64,000 nt of DNA, from NCBI GenBank assembly GCA_035626595.1, contig DASPNJ010000056.1, positions 5,593 to 69,592 of the forward strand, read 5' to 3'. Within the stretch, counting starts at the first letter, position 1, and each line of letters begins with the position of its first letter. A program made the translations under genes and the position numbers. Positions 17,835 through 25,915 of this stretch are shown here, in pieces. Under the pieces are notes generated by a model. That model was not told the origin of the DNA, did no database searches, and saw only the letters and a program-made list of their open reading frames with translations. Source of the stretch: JAQGMV01 sp035626595. Lineage in GTDB: Bacteria; Pseudomonadota; Gammaproteobacteria; Burkholderiales; SG8-41.

Positions 17835-17912
17835 GGTGAACGATTCAGAGGAAAACCAAGCATGGGCAACCTACCGGCTGCCCGTGTTTCCTCCGAAACC
17901 TCCTTTCCTTGC
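17835..17912 (+). repeat. Hairpin element, copy C (subtype with inner stem)
   Basis: AGAGGAAAACC ... GTGTTTCCTCCGAAACCTCC keeps the outer stem and tail of the family, but the loop is enlarged by an inner stem, GGGCAACC / GGCTGCCC. Copy H at 53768-53838 has the same plan with a different inner stem, which suggests selection for structure. Confidence 0.65.
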
Positions 17913-17936
17913 AGGGCGGCGCCGCGCGCCGCTCGC

Positions 17937-18734
17937 TCAGAAGAACGCGAGCGCCCTCGCCTCGATGCTCTGCCGCGGCGGCGCGCCCGGCGGCGTGGTC
18001 GGATCGTCGAACGCGGTATGCGCGGTGAAGCGCGCGCGCCCGTCGTTCGCGGAGTCGTACACGGTGAAGACGAGCGCTTCGTCGCGGTGCATCTGCGGGA
18101 AGTAGAACCACTGGTGGCTCGGGTTGTACTTCAGGCGGTACGTCTGCCCGACGCGATTCGGATAGCGCCGTTCAGCGACCATCAGATCGTCGAAGGCGAT
18201 GCTGCGCGCATCCGCCATCGCGAGCGGGTTCGACTGGATCGGCTGGTTGATCGCGCGCCACACCTGAATGATCGCGAAGCGGCGCTGGAGCAGCGCTTCC
18301 GCCTCGTCGCCCATCAGCTCGCGCACGCGGTTCGGTCCCGACCACTCGGTGTAATCGTTGTGGGCCGAGAGCACCGGCTCGCGGATGAGCTTCTCCTCGC
18401 GCTCGCCTTCATTGCCGGAGCGCAACGTGTGATCGAAGACGACGACACGCGACGCGCCCGATTGCTGCTTGATGAGCTCGATCACCTCGGGGTAGTACAC
18501 GCGCTTCAGCTCTTCGGCGTCGAAGAAATCCTTCATCGCCGTCTTGTGCTCGACGAGCACGAAGCCGTTGCGCTCGATCGAAAGATCTCCGATGCACTCG
18601 CGGCCGTCGCGGATAGCCATCGGATGCATGTCCTGCGCGCCGGTCTTGCGCCGGCGGATGTTGTTCGGGCCGAACGTTTCGTTGACGAGCTTCTCGCCTG
18701 TGTCTACCGTGTAAGGAATCTCAGCCGTGATCAT
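17937..18734 (-). CDS. CmcJ/NvfI (AsaB) family oxidoreductase
   Basis: The 265-residue product belongs to the CmcJ/NvfI/AsaB oxidoreductase family, whose characterised members are non-heme iron hydroxylases or desaturases of secondary metabolism. Visible family features are VVVFDHTLRSG, SAHNDYTEWSGPNRVRE with a candidate His ligand, VWRAINQPIQSNPLAMAD, and a C-terminal WFYFPQMHRDEALVF with a second conserved His. It is divergent from an amidohydrolase 80 bases away; the two may form a small catabolic pair. The substrate is unknown. An ATG at 18746 would add four residues. Confidence 0.8.
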   Translation of the reverse strand: MITAEIPYTVDTGEKLVNETFGPNNIRRRKTGAQDMHPMAIRDGRECIGDLSIERNGFVLVEHKTAMKDFFDAEELKRVYYPEVIELIKQQSGASRVVVFDHTLRSGNEGEREEKLIREPVLSAHNDYTEWSGPNRVRELMGDEAEALLQRRFAIIQVWRAINQPIQSNPLAMADARSIAFDDLMVAERRYPNRVGQTYRLKYNPSHQWFYFPQMHRDEALVFTVYDSANDGRARFTAHTAFDDPTTPPGAPPRQSIEARALAFF

Positions 18735-18813
18735 GAGGGCTCCCATGGATCGAACCGACGCGGAAGGCGCGCGCCTCCCGATCAAGCTCGATAGTACAAG
18801 CAACGGAGAATTC

Positions 18814-20217
18814 GTGCCGATGCCGCTCTCGCAGGCGAACCGCCTTGCCAACCGGCTGGCGCACCAAACGGCAACGCAGAACGCGAAGCGCACGGGCCTC
18901 TCCCGGCGCGATTTTCTGGTCTCCGGTTGCGGCGCGGCGAGCACGCTCCTCGCCTTCAACGCAGCGAACGCGGCAGCAGGACGCACCGGCGGTTACTTCG
19001 ACGTGCCCGCCGAGGCCGCACTCGATGTGCAGCTCGCCGCAGCAACGACCGGCGGCAAGGGGGAATTCATCTTCGACGTGCAGGGGCATTTCGTCGACCC
19101 GAACCGGCTGTGGCTCGAGACCGCGCCCGCCGACGCGTTCAAATGGTCACCGAAGGCGGCGTGCTCGCTCGCATCGAAACCGGGGCCGCGCGCGCATCTC
19201 GCGTGTCTCGGGCCCGAGGAATTCGTGAAAGACGTGTTCCTCGACAGCGACACCGACATGATGGTGCTGTCGTTCGTGCCGTCGCGGCGCGATGCCGAGC
19301 CGCTTACGATCCAGGCCGCCGACGCCGTGCGGCGCATCGTCGACAAGCTCCAGGGCACGCACCGCCTGCTCGTACACGGTCGCGTCAATCCGAATCAGTC
19401 CGGCGACGTCGAGGCGATGGACGAGCTCAAGGCGCGCTGGCAAGTCGCCGCATGGAAGACTTACACGCAATGGGGCCCGGACGGCCGCGGCTTCTTTCTC
19501 TCCGATGACGTCGGTACGCGGTTCATCGAGAAAGCGCGCGCGCTCGACGTGAGAGTGATCTGCGTCCACAAGGGCTTGCCGTTCGGCAAGCAGTCGTACG
19601 AGCACAGCCAGTGCAGCGACATCGGCGTCGTCGCGAAGCGCTTTCCGGACGTCGCGTTTCTCGTCTATCACTCCGGCTTCGTGAGCGGCGTCGCGGAACA
19701 GGCGTACGACCACGCCGCACGGCGCGACGGCATCGACACGCTGATCCGCTCGCTGGTCGATAACAACGTGAAGCCGAACAGCAACGTGTATGCGGAGCTC
19801 GGCAGCACGTGGCGCTTTCTCATGCGGGATCCGACACAGGCCGCGCACGCGCTCGGGAAGCTGATCCGCTACTGCGGCGAGGACAACGTGCTGTGGGGCA
19901 CCGATTCGATCTGGTACGGCTCGCCGCAGGATCAGATTCAGGCCTTCCGCACGTTTCAGATCGCGCGCGAGCTGCGCGAAAAGCACGGCTACGCGGAGAT
20001 CACCCCGTCACTGCGCGCGAGAATTTTCGGGCTCAATGCGGCGCGGGTTTACGGCATCAGCGCCGCGGAGGTGAAGAAATATGCGAGCCGCGACGCGATC
20101 GCCAAAACACGCGAGAACTACCTCGAGCGGCAAGACCCGCACTTCCTCACCTACGGCCCGAAAACGCGGCGCGAATTCCTGAATCTGCTCGCGTGGAACG
20201 GCGGTACGCAGGCGTAG
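18814..20217 (+). CDS. Amidohydrolase family 2 protein with Tat-type signal
   Basis: A 467-residue TIM-barrel metal-dependent hydrolase. I prefer GTG 18814 because GGAG lies five bases upstream and because the longer forms overlap the divergent oxygenase start. A twin-arginine leader (LSRRDFLVSGCGAAST) near residue 31 implies folded export. The barrel has FDVQGHFVDP (in place of HxH), VICVHKG, VYHSGF and a late WGTDSIW with the metal-ligand Asp. A 4-sulfomuconolactonase/decarboxylase-like role is possible, but the substrate cannot be inferred. It is probably co-regulated with the divergent CmcJ-like gene. Confidence 0.78.
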   Translation: MPMPLSQANRLANRLAHQTATQNAKRTGLSRRDFLVSGCGAASTLLAFNAANAAAGRTGGYFDVPAEAALDVQLAAATTGGKGEFIFDVQGHFVDPNRLWLETAPADAFKWSPKAACSLASKPGPRAHLACLGPEEFVKDVFLDSDTDMMVLSFVPSRRDAEPLTIQAADAVRRIVDKLQGTHRLLVHGRVNPNQSGDVEAMDELKARWQVAAWKTYTQWGPDGRGFFLSDDVGTRFIEKARALDVRVICVHKGLPFGKQSYEHSQCSDIGVVAKRFPDVAFLVYHSGFVSGVAEQAYDHAARRDGIDTLIRSLVDNNVKPNSNVYAELGSTWRFLMRDPTQAAHALGKLIRYCGEDNVLWGTDSIWYGSPQDQIQAFRTFQIARELREKHGYAEITPSLRARIFGLNAARVYGISAAEVKKYASRDAIAKTRENYLERQDPHFLTYGPKTRREFLNLLAWNGGTQA

Positions 20218-20242
20218 AGTGGGTCGATGGCCCACCGCGGTC

Positions 20243-20266
20243 GGTGCGCTGCTAGCGCACCCTACG
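20243..20266 (+). terminator. Inverted repeat after the amidohydrolase gene
   Basis: GGTGCGCT at 20243-20250 pairs with AGCGCACC at 20254-20261, followed by CTACG. A smaller GTGGG / CCCAC pair lies just upstream. It belongs to the GGTGCGC...GCGCACCCTACG hairpins also seen after mgtE and yggX, and here separates convergent genes. Confidence 0.6.
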
Positions 20267-20334
20267 CCGCTCGCCGAATCACCTCCACCGCGCGTTTGGC
20301 TATGGCCATCGGCCGTCCGAAACGGCGCTGGCGC

Positions 20335-21516
20335 CTAAGCCGGCAGCCTGACGAGCAGTCCCTTTAAGTACTCGCTCTCGGGGAATGACAGCCCCACCGG
20401 GTGATCCGGCGCCGCGTGCAGCCACGATTCGATGCGCGCGTCCACACCGGCGTCGAGGGCCGCGCCGGCGACGATCTTCTGAAACAGGTCGGCGGAAACG
20501 CCGCCGGAGCACGAGAACGTCACGAGAAAGCCGCCCGGGCGCAGCAGCTTTAACGCGAGCAGGTTGATGTCCTTGTACGCGCGCGAGGCGCGCTCCGCAT
20601 GCGCCGCGGTCGGCGCGAACTTCGGCGGATCGAGCACGACGACGTCGAACGTGCGTCGCTCGTCGCGCAGGCGCCGCAGCAACTGGAACACGTCGCCTTC
20701 GAGCCATTCGGCATCCGGCAGCGCGTTCAATTTCGCATTGGCGCGCGCCATCTCGAGCGCGAGCGCGGAGCTGTCGATCGCGAGCAGCGAGCGTGCGCCG
20801 CCTCCGAGCGCATTCATTGCGAACCCGCCGGTATAGGAGAAGCAGTCGAGCACGTCCCTGCCGCGCGTCAACCGGCGCAGCAGCAGGCGGTTGTCGCGCT
20901 GGTCGAGGTAGAAACCGGTCTTGTGCCCGGCATCGATCTCGACCTTGAATTGGAGCCCGTGCTCCCGGATCACCGGCGCGCCGGGGAGCGGCGTGCCGCG
21001 CACGAGACCGGTTCGCGGTTTGAGTCCTTCGAGCTCGCGCACGTCCGCGTCGGAGCGCTCCCACACCCGCTCGACGCCGTCCAGGCCGCACAACGCGTCG
21101 GCGATCGCGTCACGCCAGCGCTCGCCGCCCGCGCTCAGGATCTGCATGACGACCGTCTCGCCGTAGCGGTCTGCGATCACGCCGGGCAGGCCGTCGGACT
21201 CGCCGTGAACGAGCCGCCAGGCATCGCTCGCCTCGGCGATGCCAAGCGCTGCCCGCGCCGACGCGGCATCCTCGATCCGCTGCGTGAAAAACCGCGCGTC
21301 GATGTCGGACGCCGTCCACGACCACACACGGGCGCGAATCTGTGAGTGCGGGCTATAGGCGGCGAACGCGAGCGTCTCGCCCGCGCCGGATCGTATTTCG
21401 ACGGTTTCGCCCATGTCCGGCCGGCCTTCGACTTTCGCGATCGCGCCGGAGAACACCCACGGGTGGCGGCGCTTGAGCGATTTTTCGCGGCCGGCTTTGA
21501 GGATCAGCTTGTTCAT
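20335..21516 (-). CDS. rlmI: 23S rRNA (cytosine1962-C5)-methyltransferase, RlmI family
   Basis: A 393-residue SAM-dependent rRNA methyltransferase. The start MNKLILKAGREKSLKRRHPW at 21516 opens a PUA domain (about residues 1-75). The EEHUD-type and Rossmann parts follow, with KTGFYLDQRDNR near 215, the SAM-binding DCFSYTGGFAMNALGGGA, DPPKFAP and a catalytic Cys in FSCSGGV. Related proteins of unknown target exist in the same COG1092 family, so the exact site is inferred from E. coli. Confidence 0.88.
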   Translation of the reverse strand: MNKLILKAGREKSLKRRHPWVFSGAIAKVEGRPDMGETVEIRSGAGETLAFAAYSPHSQIRARVWSWTASDIDARFFTQRIEDAASARAALGIAEASDAWRLVHGESDGLPGVIADRYGETVVMQILSAGGERWRDAIADALCGLDGVERVWERSDADVRELEGLKPRTGLVRGTPLPGAPVIREHGLQFKVEIDAGHKTGFYLDQRDNRLLLRRLTRGRDVLDCFSYTGGFAMNALGGGARSLLAIDSSALALEMARANAKLNALPDAEWLEGDVFQLLRRLRDERRTFDVVVLDPPKFAPTAAHAERASRAYKDINLLALKLLRPGGFLVTFSCSGGVSADLFQKIVAGAALDAGVDARIESWLHAAPDHPVGLSFPESEYLKGLLVRLPA

Positions 21517-21537
21517 CGTCGGTGGGTGCACCCACCC

Positions 21538-22200
21538 CTACGACCGGCGCGTCGCGTGTCCGAGGCGCTCGAGCGCCGCCGTCGAGGTACGTTCCACGTC
21601 CGCGGCGCGCGAGACCGCGAAGCCCAGGTCGCGCAACAGCCCATCGTGCAGCCCGTATATCCAGCCGTGCACCGCGAGCGGCTGACCGCGGGCCCAGGCA
21701 TCGCGCACGATCGTCGTCTCGCAGACGTTCGCCGCCTGCTCGAGCACGTTGAGCTCGCACAGCCGGTCCACGCGCGCGCCGTCGTCCACGAGCGCATCCA
21801 GCAGCTCGCGATACGCTGCGCGTACGTCCTGCACGTGGCGCAGCCAGTTATCGCTCAACCCGAGCTGCGCGTTGTCGAGCGCCGCGCGCACGCCGCCGCA
21901 GCCGTAATGGCCGACGACCATCACGTGCCGCACCTTCAGCACGTCGACCGCGAACTGCAGCACCGAAAGACAATTGAGGTCCGTGTGCACGACGACATTG
22001 GCAACGTTGCGGTGGACGAACAGCTCGCCCGGCAGCAGCCCCACGATCTGATTCGCCGGCACCCGGCTGTCGGAGCAGCCGATCCACAGGTACGGAGGTG
22101 TCTGCAGCGCCGAGAGCCGCGCGAAAAACTGTGGATCGTCCGCAACGCGTTCGGCCGCCCAGCGCCGGTTATTTTCGAAAAGCTCCGGCAGCAGATTCAT
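21538..22200 (-). CDS. can: Beta-class carbonic anhydrase
   Basis: It interconverts CO2 and bicarbonate in the cytoplasm. The 220-residue product has all beta-class zinc ligands: Cys in IGCSDSRV near residue 42, and His and Cys in VGHYGCGG near 100. The SDSR dyad is intact, and the C-terminal NVLEQAANV and HGWIYGLHDG segments are typical. It precedes rlmI on the same strand by 21 bases. A hairpin element (copy D) lies in the 104-base gap upstream. Confidence 0.96.
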   Translation of the reverse strand: MNLLPELFENNRRWAAERVADDPQFFARLSALQTPPYLWIGCSDSRVPANQIVGLLPGELFVHRNVANVVVHTDLNCLSVLQFAVDVLKVRHVMVVGHYGCGGVRAALDNAQLGLSDNWLRHVQDVRAAYRELLDALVDDGARVDRLCELNVLEQAANVCETTIVRDAWARGQPLAVHGWIYGLHDGLLRDLGFAVSRAADVERTSTAALERLGHATRRS

Positions 22201-22213
22201 CGACAGTTAGCAC

Positions 22214-22266
22214 CGAAAGGAAAGGAGGTTACGGAGGGAAACCATGGGGTTCCCTCTGTTCGTGGT
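22214..22266 (-). repeat. Hairpin element, copy D (lipoprotein / can)
   Basis: Read on the minus strand it is ACGAACAGAGGGAACCCC, then GGTTTCCCTC and the tail CGTAACCTCCTTTCCTTTC. It is oriented with the lipoprotein gene upstream and sits before can on the same strand. A GTAGCGGCG...CGCCGCTACC hairpin adjoins it, as at copy B. Confidence 0.78.
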
Positions 22267-22304
22267 AGCGGCGAAGCCCGAGCCTGCAGGCGAGCGCCGC
22301 TACC

Positions 22305-22691
22305 TCACTGCCCGAGCTCGGCTTTGATCCCGGCAACCATCGTCTGCGTCCAGTCCTGTCCGGTGATCTGCAGCTTGGAGCGCTTTTGACTTTGCACTTC
22401 GACGGTGTACGCCGATGCACCGGCGCGTGCGGGCCGGATGAAGATGCCGACGACCTCGCCCAGCGTCGCAAGACCCGCGCGCGATTCCGCCTTGATGGTA
22501 CCGGTCTCCCTGCTCTGCTCAACGATCGTCAAGCTGCGGCTCGCCGTCGTGACCGCGGCCTTCCAGACCTGATCGTAGCTTCGGCCTTTGACCTGGAAGC
22601 TCGTGCCGCTGCCCGGCTCGAGACTGTCGGTGGTGGCGCATCCAGTGGTGAGCGCTACGAGCAGCAACAGGACCTGTCGACGACCGATCAT
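22305..22691 (-). CDS. Small lipoprotein of unknown function
   Basis: A 128-residue protein with a lipoprotein signal, MIGRRQVLLLLVALTTGC (lipobox LTTGC). A GGAGG five bases before the ATG supports the start. The mature part (SYDQVWKAAVTTASRSLTIV, then SRETGTIKAES, ending IKAELGQ) looks like the small alpha/beta lipoproteins with a BamC-like or DUF3576-like fold, but no function is known. It overlaps the xerC stop by 4 bases, so it is co-translated with xerC. Confidence 0.8.
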   Translation of the reverse strand: MIGRRQVLLLLVALTTGCATTDSLEPGSGTSFQVKGRSYDQVWKAAVTTASRSLTIVEQSRETGTIKAESRAGLATLGEVVGIFIRPARAGASAYTVEVQSQKRSKLQITGQDWTQTMVAGIKAELGQ

Positions 22692-23674
22692 TTTTCCTCC
22701 GGGCGGGTTTTGCCACGGCGCGCGTGGCGATTGCGGGAGCGTGCATCCGGTGCGCTCTGGCGCCTCGCGCGCGGGTGGGCTGCGTCGTACACCTTGGCCA
22801 GATGCTGAAAATCGAGATGCGTGTAGACCTGCGTCGTGGAGATACTCGCGTGTCCCAGCATTTCCTGCACCGCGCGCAGGTCGCCGCTCGACTGCAGCAC
22901 GTGAGACGCGAACGAGTGGCGGAGCACGTGGGGATGCACCCGGGTCGACACCCCGCGCTTGAGCGCCCACGTCTTCAGCCGCTGCTGCACGGAGCGCGGC
23001 GTCAGTCGCTGCCCGAGCCGGTTCACGAACAGAGCGGCGCGATCGTGGCGCGGGATCTGCGCGCGCGTTTCGAGCCACGCGTCGAGCGCCCGCAACGCGT
23101 GCGTGCCGACAGGGACGATGCGCGTTTTGGAGCCTTTGCCGGTAACGCGCACGGTGCCTTCGCCGCGGTTCACGTCCGCGGGCGCAAGGCCGGTCAGCTC
23201 CGACAGACGCAGCCCCGAGGAATAGAAGAGCTCGAACATCGCTTTGTCCCGCACCGCGAGCGCGGTATCGGCGTTCGCGTCCAGCAGGCGGTTCGCTTCG
23301 TCGGGCGAGAGCGCGTGCGGCAGGCGCTTCGCGGCCTTGGGGGCACGTATGCCGAGGCAGGGATTGTCGGTGTAGCCGTGGTCGCGGGCGAGATAGCGAT
23401 AGAACCCGCGCCACGCCGACAGCATGCGCGCCAGCGAGCGCGGGCCCAGGCCTTTTGCGTGGAGCTGCGAGACCAGCCTGCGCACGTCGTGAACCTGGAG
23501 TTTCGCGAGCGGGGTCTCGCCGGCGCGCGCGATCAGCGTTTCGAGATCGCGCCGGTAATTCGAAAGCGTGTGCGCGCTCAGACGCCGCTCGTGCGCGAGA
23601 TGGTCCAGGTAGCTGCGCAGAAGCTCGGCCGCGCGCGGCGTCTGCCCGTGCTGGGCTTCGCCCACCCTGGCCAT
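22688..23674 (-). CDS. xerC: Tyrosine recombinase XerC
   Basis: XerC resolves chromosome dimers at dif together with XerD. The 328-residue protein has the N-terminal SAM-like DNA-binding domain and all catalytic residues: Arg in SSGLRLSEL, Lys in GKGSKTR, HxxR in HVLRHSFASH, His in LGHASISTTQ and the nucleophile Tyr in VYTHL. A basic C-terminal extension (RNRHARRGKTRPEEK) is present. Its place next to DUF484 and dapF is the conserved housekeeping context, so it is not a phage integrase. Confidence 0.96.
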   Translation of the reverse strand: MARVGEAQHGQTPRAAELLRSYLDHLAHERRLSAHTLSNYRRDLETLIARAGETPLAKLQVHDVRRLVSQLHAKGLGPRSLARMLSAWRGFYRYLARDHGYTDNPCLGIRAPKAAKRLPHALSPDEANRLLDANADTALAVRDKAMFELFYSSGLRLSELTGLAPADVNRGEGTVRVTGKGSKTRIVPVGTHALRALDAWLETRAQIPRHDRAALFVNRLGQRLTPRSVQQRLKTWALKRGVSTRVHPHVLRHSFASHVLQSSGDLRAVQEMLGHASISTTQVYTHLDFQHLAKVYDAAHPRARRQSAPDARSRNRHARRGKTRPEEK

Positions 23675-23675
23675 G

Positions 23676-24302
23676 TCAGACGTATCTCAGCAGCGCGGCC
23701 GCCGCGAGCTCGCCGATGCGCTTCAGATAGACCGTGCCCATTTCCGGATAGAACCGGCGCGCGTCCTCGCTCGCGAGCGCCAGCACGCCGAACGGGCCGC
23801 CCGCGTCCAGCGCGATCACCGAAAAGGACTGAAGCTGCGGCGCGGCCTCGCCAAAAAGGTCGTTCACGATCTCGGGCGGCACGTGCGCGCCGCAGTACGG
23901 CGTGCTCAGTCCCGCGGCATACGCGCGCAGCGTCTCACTCGCGCGCGCCGCTTCGCCGCGCCAGAGCTCGAGCGCGACGTGCGGAATCGCGAAATCCTCG
24001 CGCAGGTTGAAGTCGAGCGTCGTCGTAAGCGTCGGCAGGTCGCGCGCGGAAATGAGCGCCAGCGCGAGCCGGTGCACTTTTTCGCCGATCGCGTCGTTTT
24101 CCTCGCCGTACTGGATCACCTCGCGGAGCTTCGTCTCGAGCTGCTTGCCGCGCTCGCGCAGCGTGAGGATCTGGCGCTCGCCGATCGGGATCGCCCGCCC
24201 GCCGTGGGGATGCGGAATGTAGATGTCGGCGAGCAGGTCGGCGTACTGCTCGAAAAATTCGGGGTGCTCCTGGAGGTACGTGGCTACGGCGTCGGGTGTC
24301 AT
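23676..24302 (-). CDS. DUF484 family protein (GAF-like)
   Basis: A 208-residue protein found between dapF and xerC in many proteobacteria. It has the DUF484 N-terminus, VATYLQEHPEFFEQYADLLA, then IPHPHGGRAIPIGERQILTLR and a GAF-like C-terminal half (SFSVIALDAGGPFGVLALAS). No catalytic residues are known. A role with XerC or in signalling has been proposed only from context. It ends one base before the xerC start. Confidence 0.9.
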   Translation of the reverse strand: MTPDAVATYLQEHPEFFEQYADLLADIYIPHPHGGRAIPIGERQILTLRERGKQLETKLREVIQYGEENDAIGEKVHRLALALISARDLPTLTTTLDFNLREDFAIPHVALELWRGEAARASETLRAYAAGLSTPYCGAHVPPEIVNDLFGEAAPQLQSFSVIALDAGGPFGVLALASEDARRFYPEMGTVYLKRIGELAAAALLRYV

Positions 24303-24452
24303 GCGTTGTGCTTTTCGTGTTCTCTGGCGCTTGATTCGATTGTAGTACCAACCCCGCGCTGTCGAAACCCGACGAAATTGGTTGTGAACCTTTCCACGCG
24401 GTCGCGCTCGCGCCGCTCGCAAGGCGCGGTGGAGGCGATTCGTCGCGCCTCA

Positions 24453-24523
24453 TGGTGCCGCAAAGCGCGTCATTGCAGCCGGAAACCCGCTTCGCGTTCG
24501 ACGGACACGCTTTTGCGGCACCA
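24453..24523. repeat. Long-armed inverted repeat between dapF and DUF484
   Basis: TGGTGCCGCAAAGCG at 24453-24467 pairs with CGCTTTTGCGGCACCA at 24508-24523 across a 40-base loop, with one bulged base. It lies in a 285-base gap that holds no gene. A second small pair, GCCGCA / TGCGGC, sits at about 24549-24562. It may end dapF transcription or be a small mobile remnant. Confidence 0.6.
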
Positions 24524-24587
24524 GGAGGGGCGACGGCTCGGCTCTGACGCCGCAACTGCGGCGACCACCCGTCGAACAAGTTGAGAC

Positions 24588-25421
24588 CTACAGCGTGATC
24601 TCGCCTTCGAACACCGTCGTCGCGGGGCCCGTCATGTACACGGGCCGACCTTCGCCCGCCCAGCTTATGGTGAGCCCACCGCCGCGTGTTTCGACGGTGA
24701 CGTGCTCGCCGTCGAGCACGTCGCGCGTGACACCCGCAACGACCGCGGCGCACGCGCCGGTGCCGCAGGCAAGCGTCTCGCCTGCACCGCGTTCGTAGAC
24801 ACGCAGCCTGATCCGGCCGCGATCGATGACTTGCATGAAGCCGGCGTTCACCCGCTGCGGGAAGCGCGGGTGCGATTCGATCAGCGGTCCTTGGGCTGTC
24901 ACCGGCGCGCTTTCGATCTCGGGCACGATCTGCACGGCGTGTGGATTGCCCATCGAGAGCACGCTCACTTCCACGAGGCTCCCGGCGACGTCGAGGTGAT
25001 AGGTGAGGCTGCGTGTCGGCGAGTCGAACGGCACCTTCGCCGGCGCGAATTCCGGAACGCCCATGTTCACGGTGACGCGGCCGTCCGATTCGAGCCGGGG
25101 CACGATCACGCCCCCGCGCGTGCCGACCCGAATCTCCGTCTTGTCGGTCAGACCGCGGTCGTACACGTAGCGCACGAAGCAGCGCGCGCCGTTTCCGCAC
25201 TGCTCGACCTCACCGCCGTCGGCGTTGAAGATCCGGTAATAGAAGTCGGTGCCGGGCTCGCGCGGCGGCTCGATCACGAGGATCTGATCGCAACCGATCC
25301 CGAAGTGACGGTCGGCGATCGCACGAAGCTGCTCCGATGCGAGCGCGACCGGCTCGCGCGTTGCGTCGAGCACGACGAAATCGTTGCCCAGTCCGTGCAT
25401 CTTCGTGAACCGCAGCTTCAC
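24588..25421 (-). CDS. dapF: Diaminopimelate epimerase
   Basis: DapF converts LL- to meso-diaminopimelate for lysine and peptidoglycan synthesis. The product is 277 residues from GTG 25421 (VKLRFTKMHGLGNDF). Both catalytic cysteines are visible: GGEVEQCGNGARC near residue 76 and GETLACGTGACA near 220. The GTG overlaps the stop of the upstream GNAT gene (GTGA). It lies at the end of a tight run of lipid A genes. Confidence 0.97.
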   Translation of the reverse strand: MKLRFTKMHGLGNDFVVLDATREPVALASEQLRAIADRHFGIGCDQILVIEPPREPGTDFYYRIFNADGGEVEQCGNGARCFVRYVYDRGLTDKTEIRVGTRGGVIVPRLESDGRVTVNMGVPEFAPAKVPFDSPTRSLTYHLDVAGSLVEVSVLSMGNPHAVQIVPEIESAPVTAQGPLIESHPRFPQRVNAGFMQVIDRGRIRLRVYERGAGETLACGTGACAAVVAGVTRDVLDGEHVTVETRGGGLTISWAGEGRPVYMTGPATTVFEGEITL

Positions 25422-25915
25422 ACGCGCCTTTGCATCACGTAATCGTCCATCACGAAGCCGCCGCCGATGTCTTTCACCACGGCGTCGGCGACCTCGAAAC
25501 CGTGCTTGCGATAGGCGGCAATGGCAGCACTGTTGTGCTTGTTCACCGCGAGCACGACGCGCTCGCAGCCGAGCCGCCGCGCGCGATCGCAGGTGTGCTC
25601 GATGAGTGCAGCACCGTAGCCCATGCGCTGACGGTCGTGACGCACGTACAGCTTGTCGAGCTTGAGCGCGCGCTCGTGTTCCAGCAGGGAAGACGCGAAG
25701 GCGACGAACGCATCGTCTTCGGCGAGCGTGTCCCACCATAGATCACCGCGGGCGAGCTCGCCGCGTATGACGTCCGGCACGTAGCGTTGCGCGAGCATGT
25801 ACTCGGTCTGCGCCGAACCGATGATCGGCGGATAGTGCCGGCGCCAGATCTCGCGCGCGAGCGCGCAGATCGCTTCGGCATCGCGATCGGCAAGCGGCGC
25901 GATCGTGAGGATCAC
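25418..25915 (-). CDS. GNAT family N-acetyltransferase
   Basis: A 165-residue acetyltransferase of unknown substrate. The acetyl-CoA binding motif A is present as LYVRHDRQRMGYGAALIEH (R/QxxGxG/A type), followed by VNKHNSAAIAAYRKHGF. It overlaps gnnA upstream and dapF downstream by 4 bases each, so it is translated as part of this operon. A role in modifying an amino sugar or a protein is possible, but nothing in the sequence decides it. Confidence 0.85.
   Translation of the reverse strand: MILTIAPLADRDAEAICALAREIWRRHYPPIIGSAQTEYMLAQRYVPDVIRGELARGDLWWDTLAEDDAFVAFASSLLEHERALKLDKLYVRHDRQRMGYGAALIEHTCDRARRLGCERVVLAVNKHNSAAIAAYRKHGFEVADAVVKDIGGGFVMDDYVMQRRV

Noticed and set aside
22688..23674. 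Phage or island integrase
   Set aside because: Motifs and the DUF484-dapF context are those of chromosomal XerC. No tRNA or attachment repeat is present.
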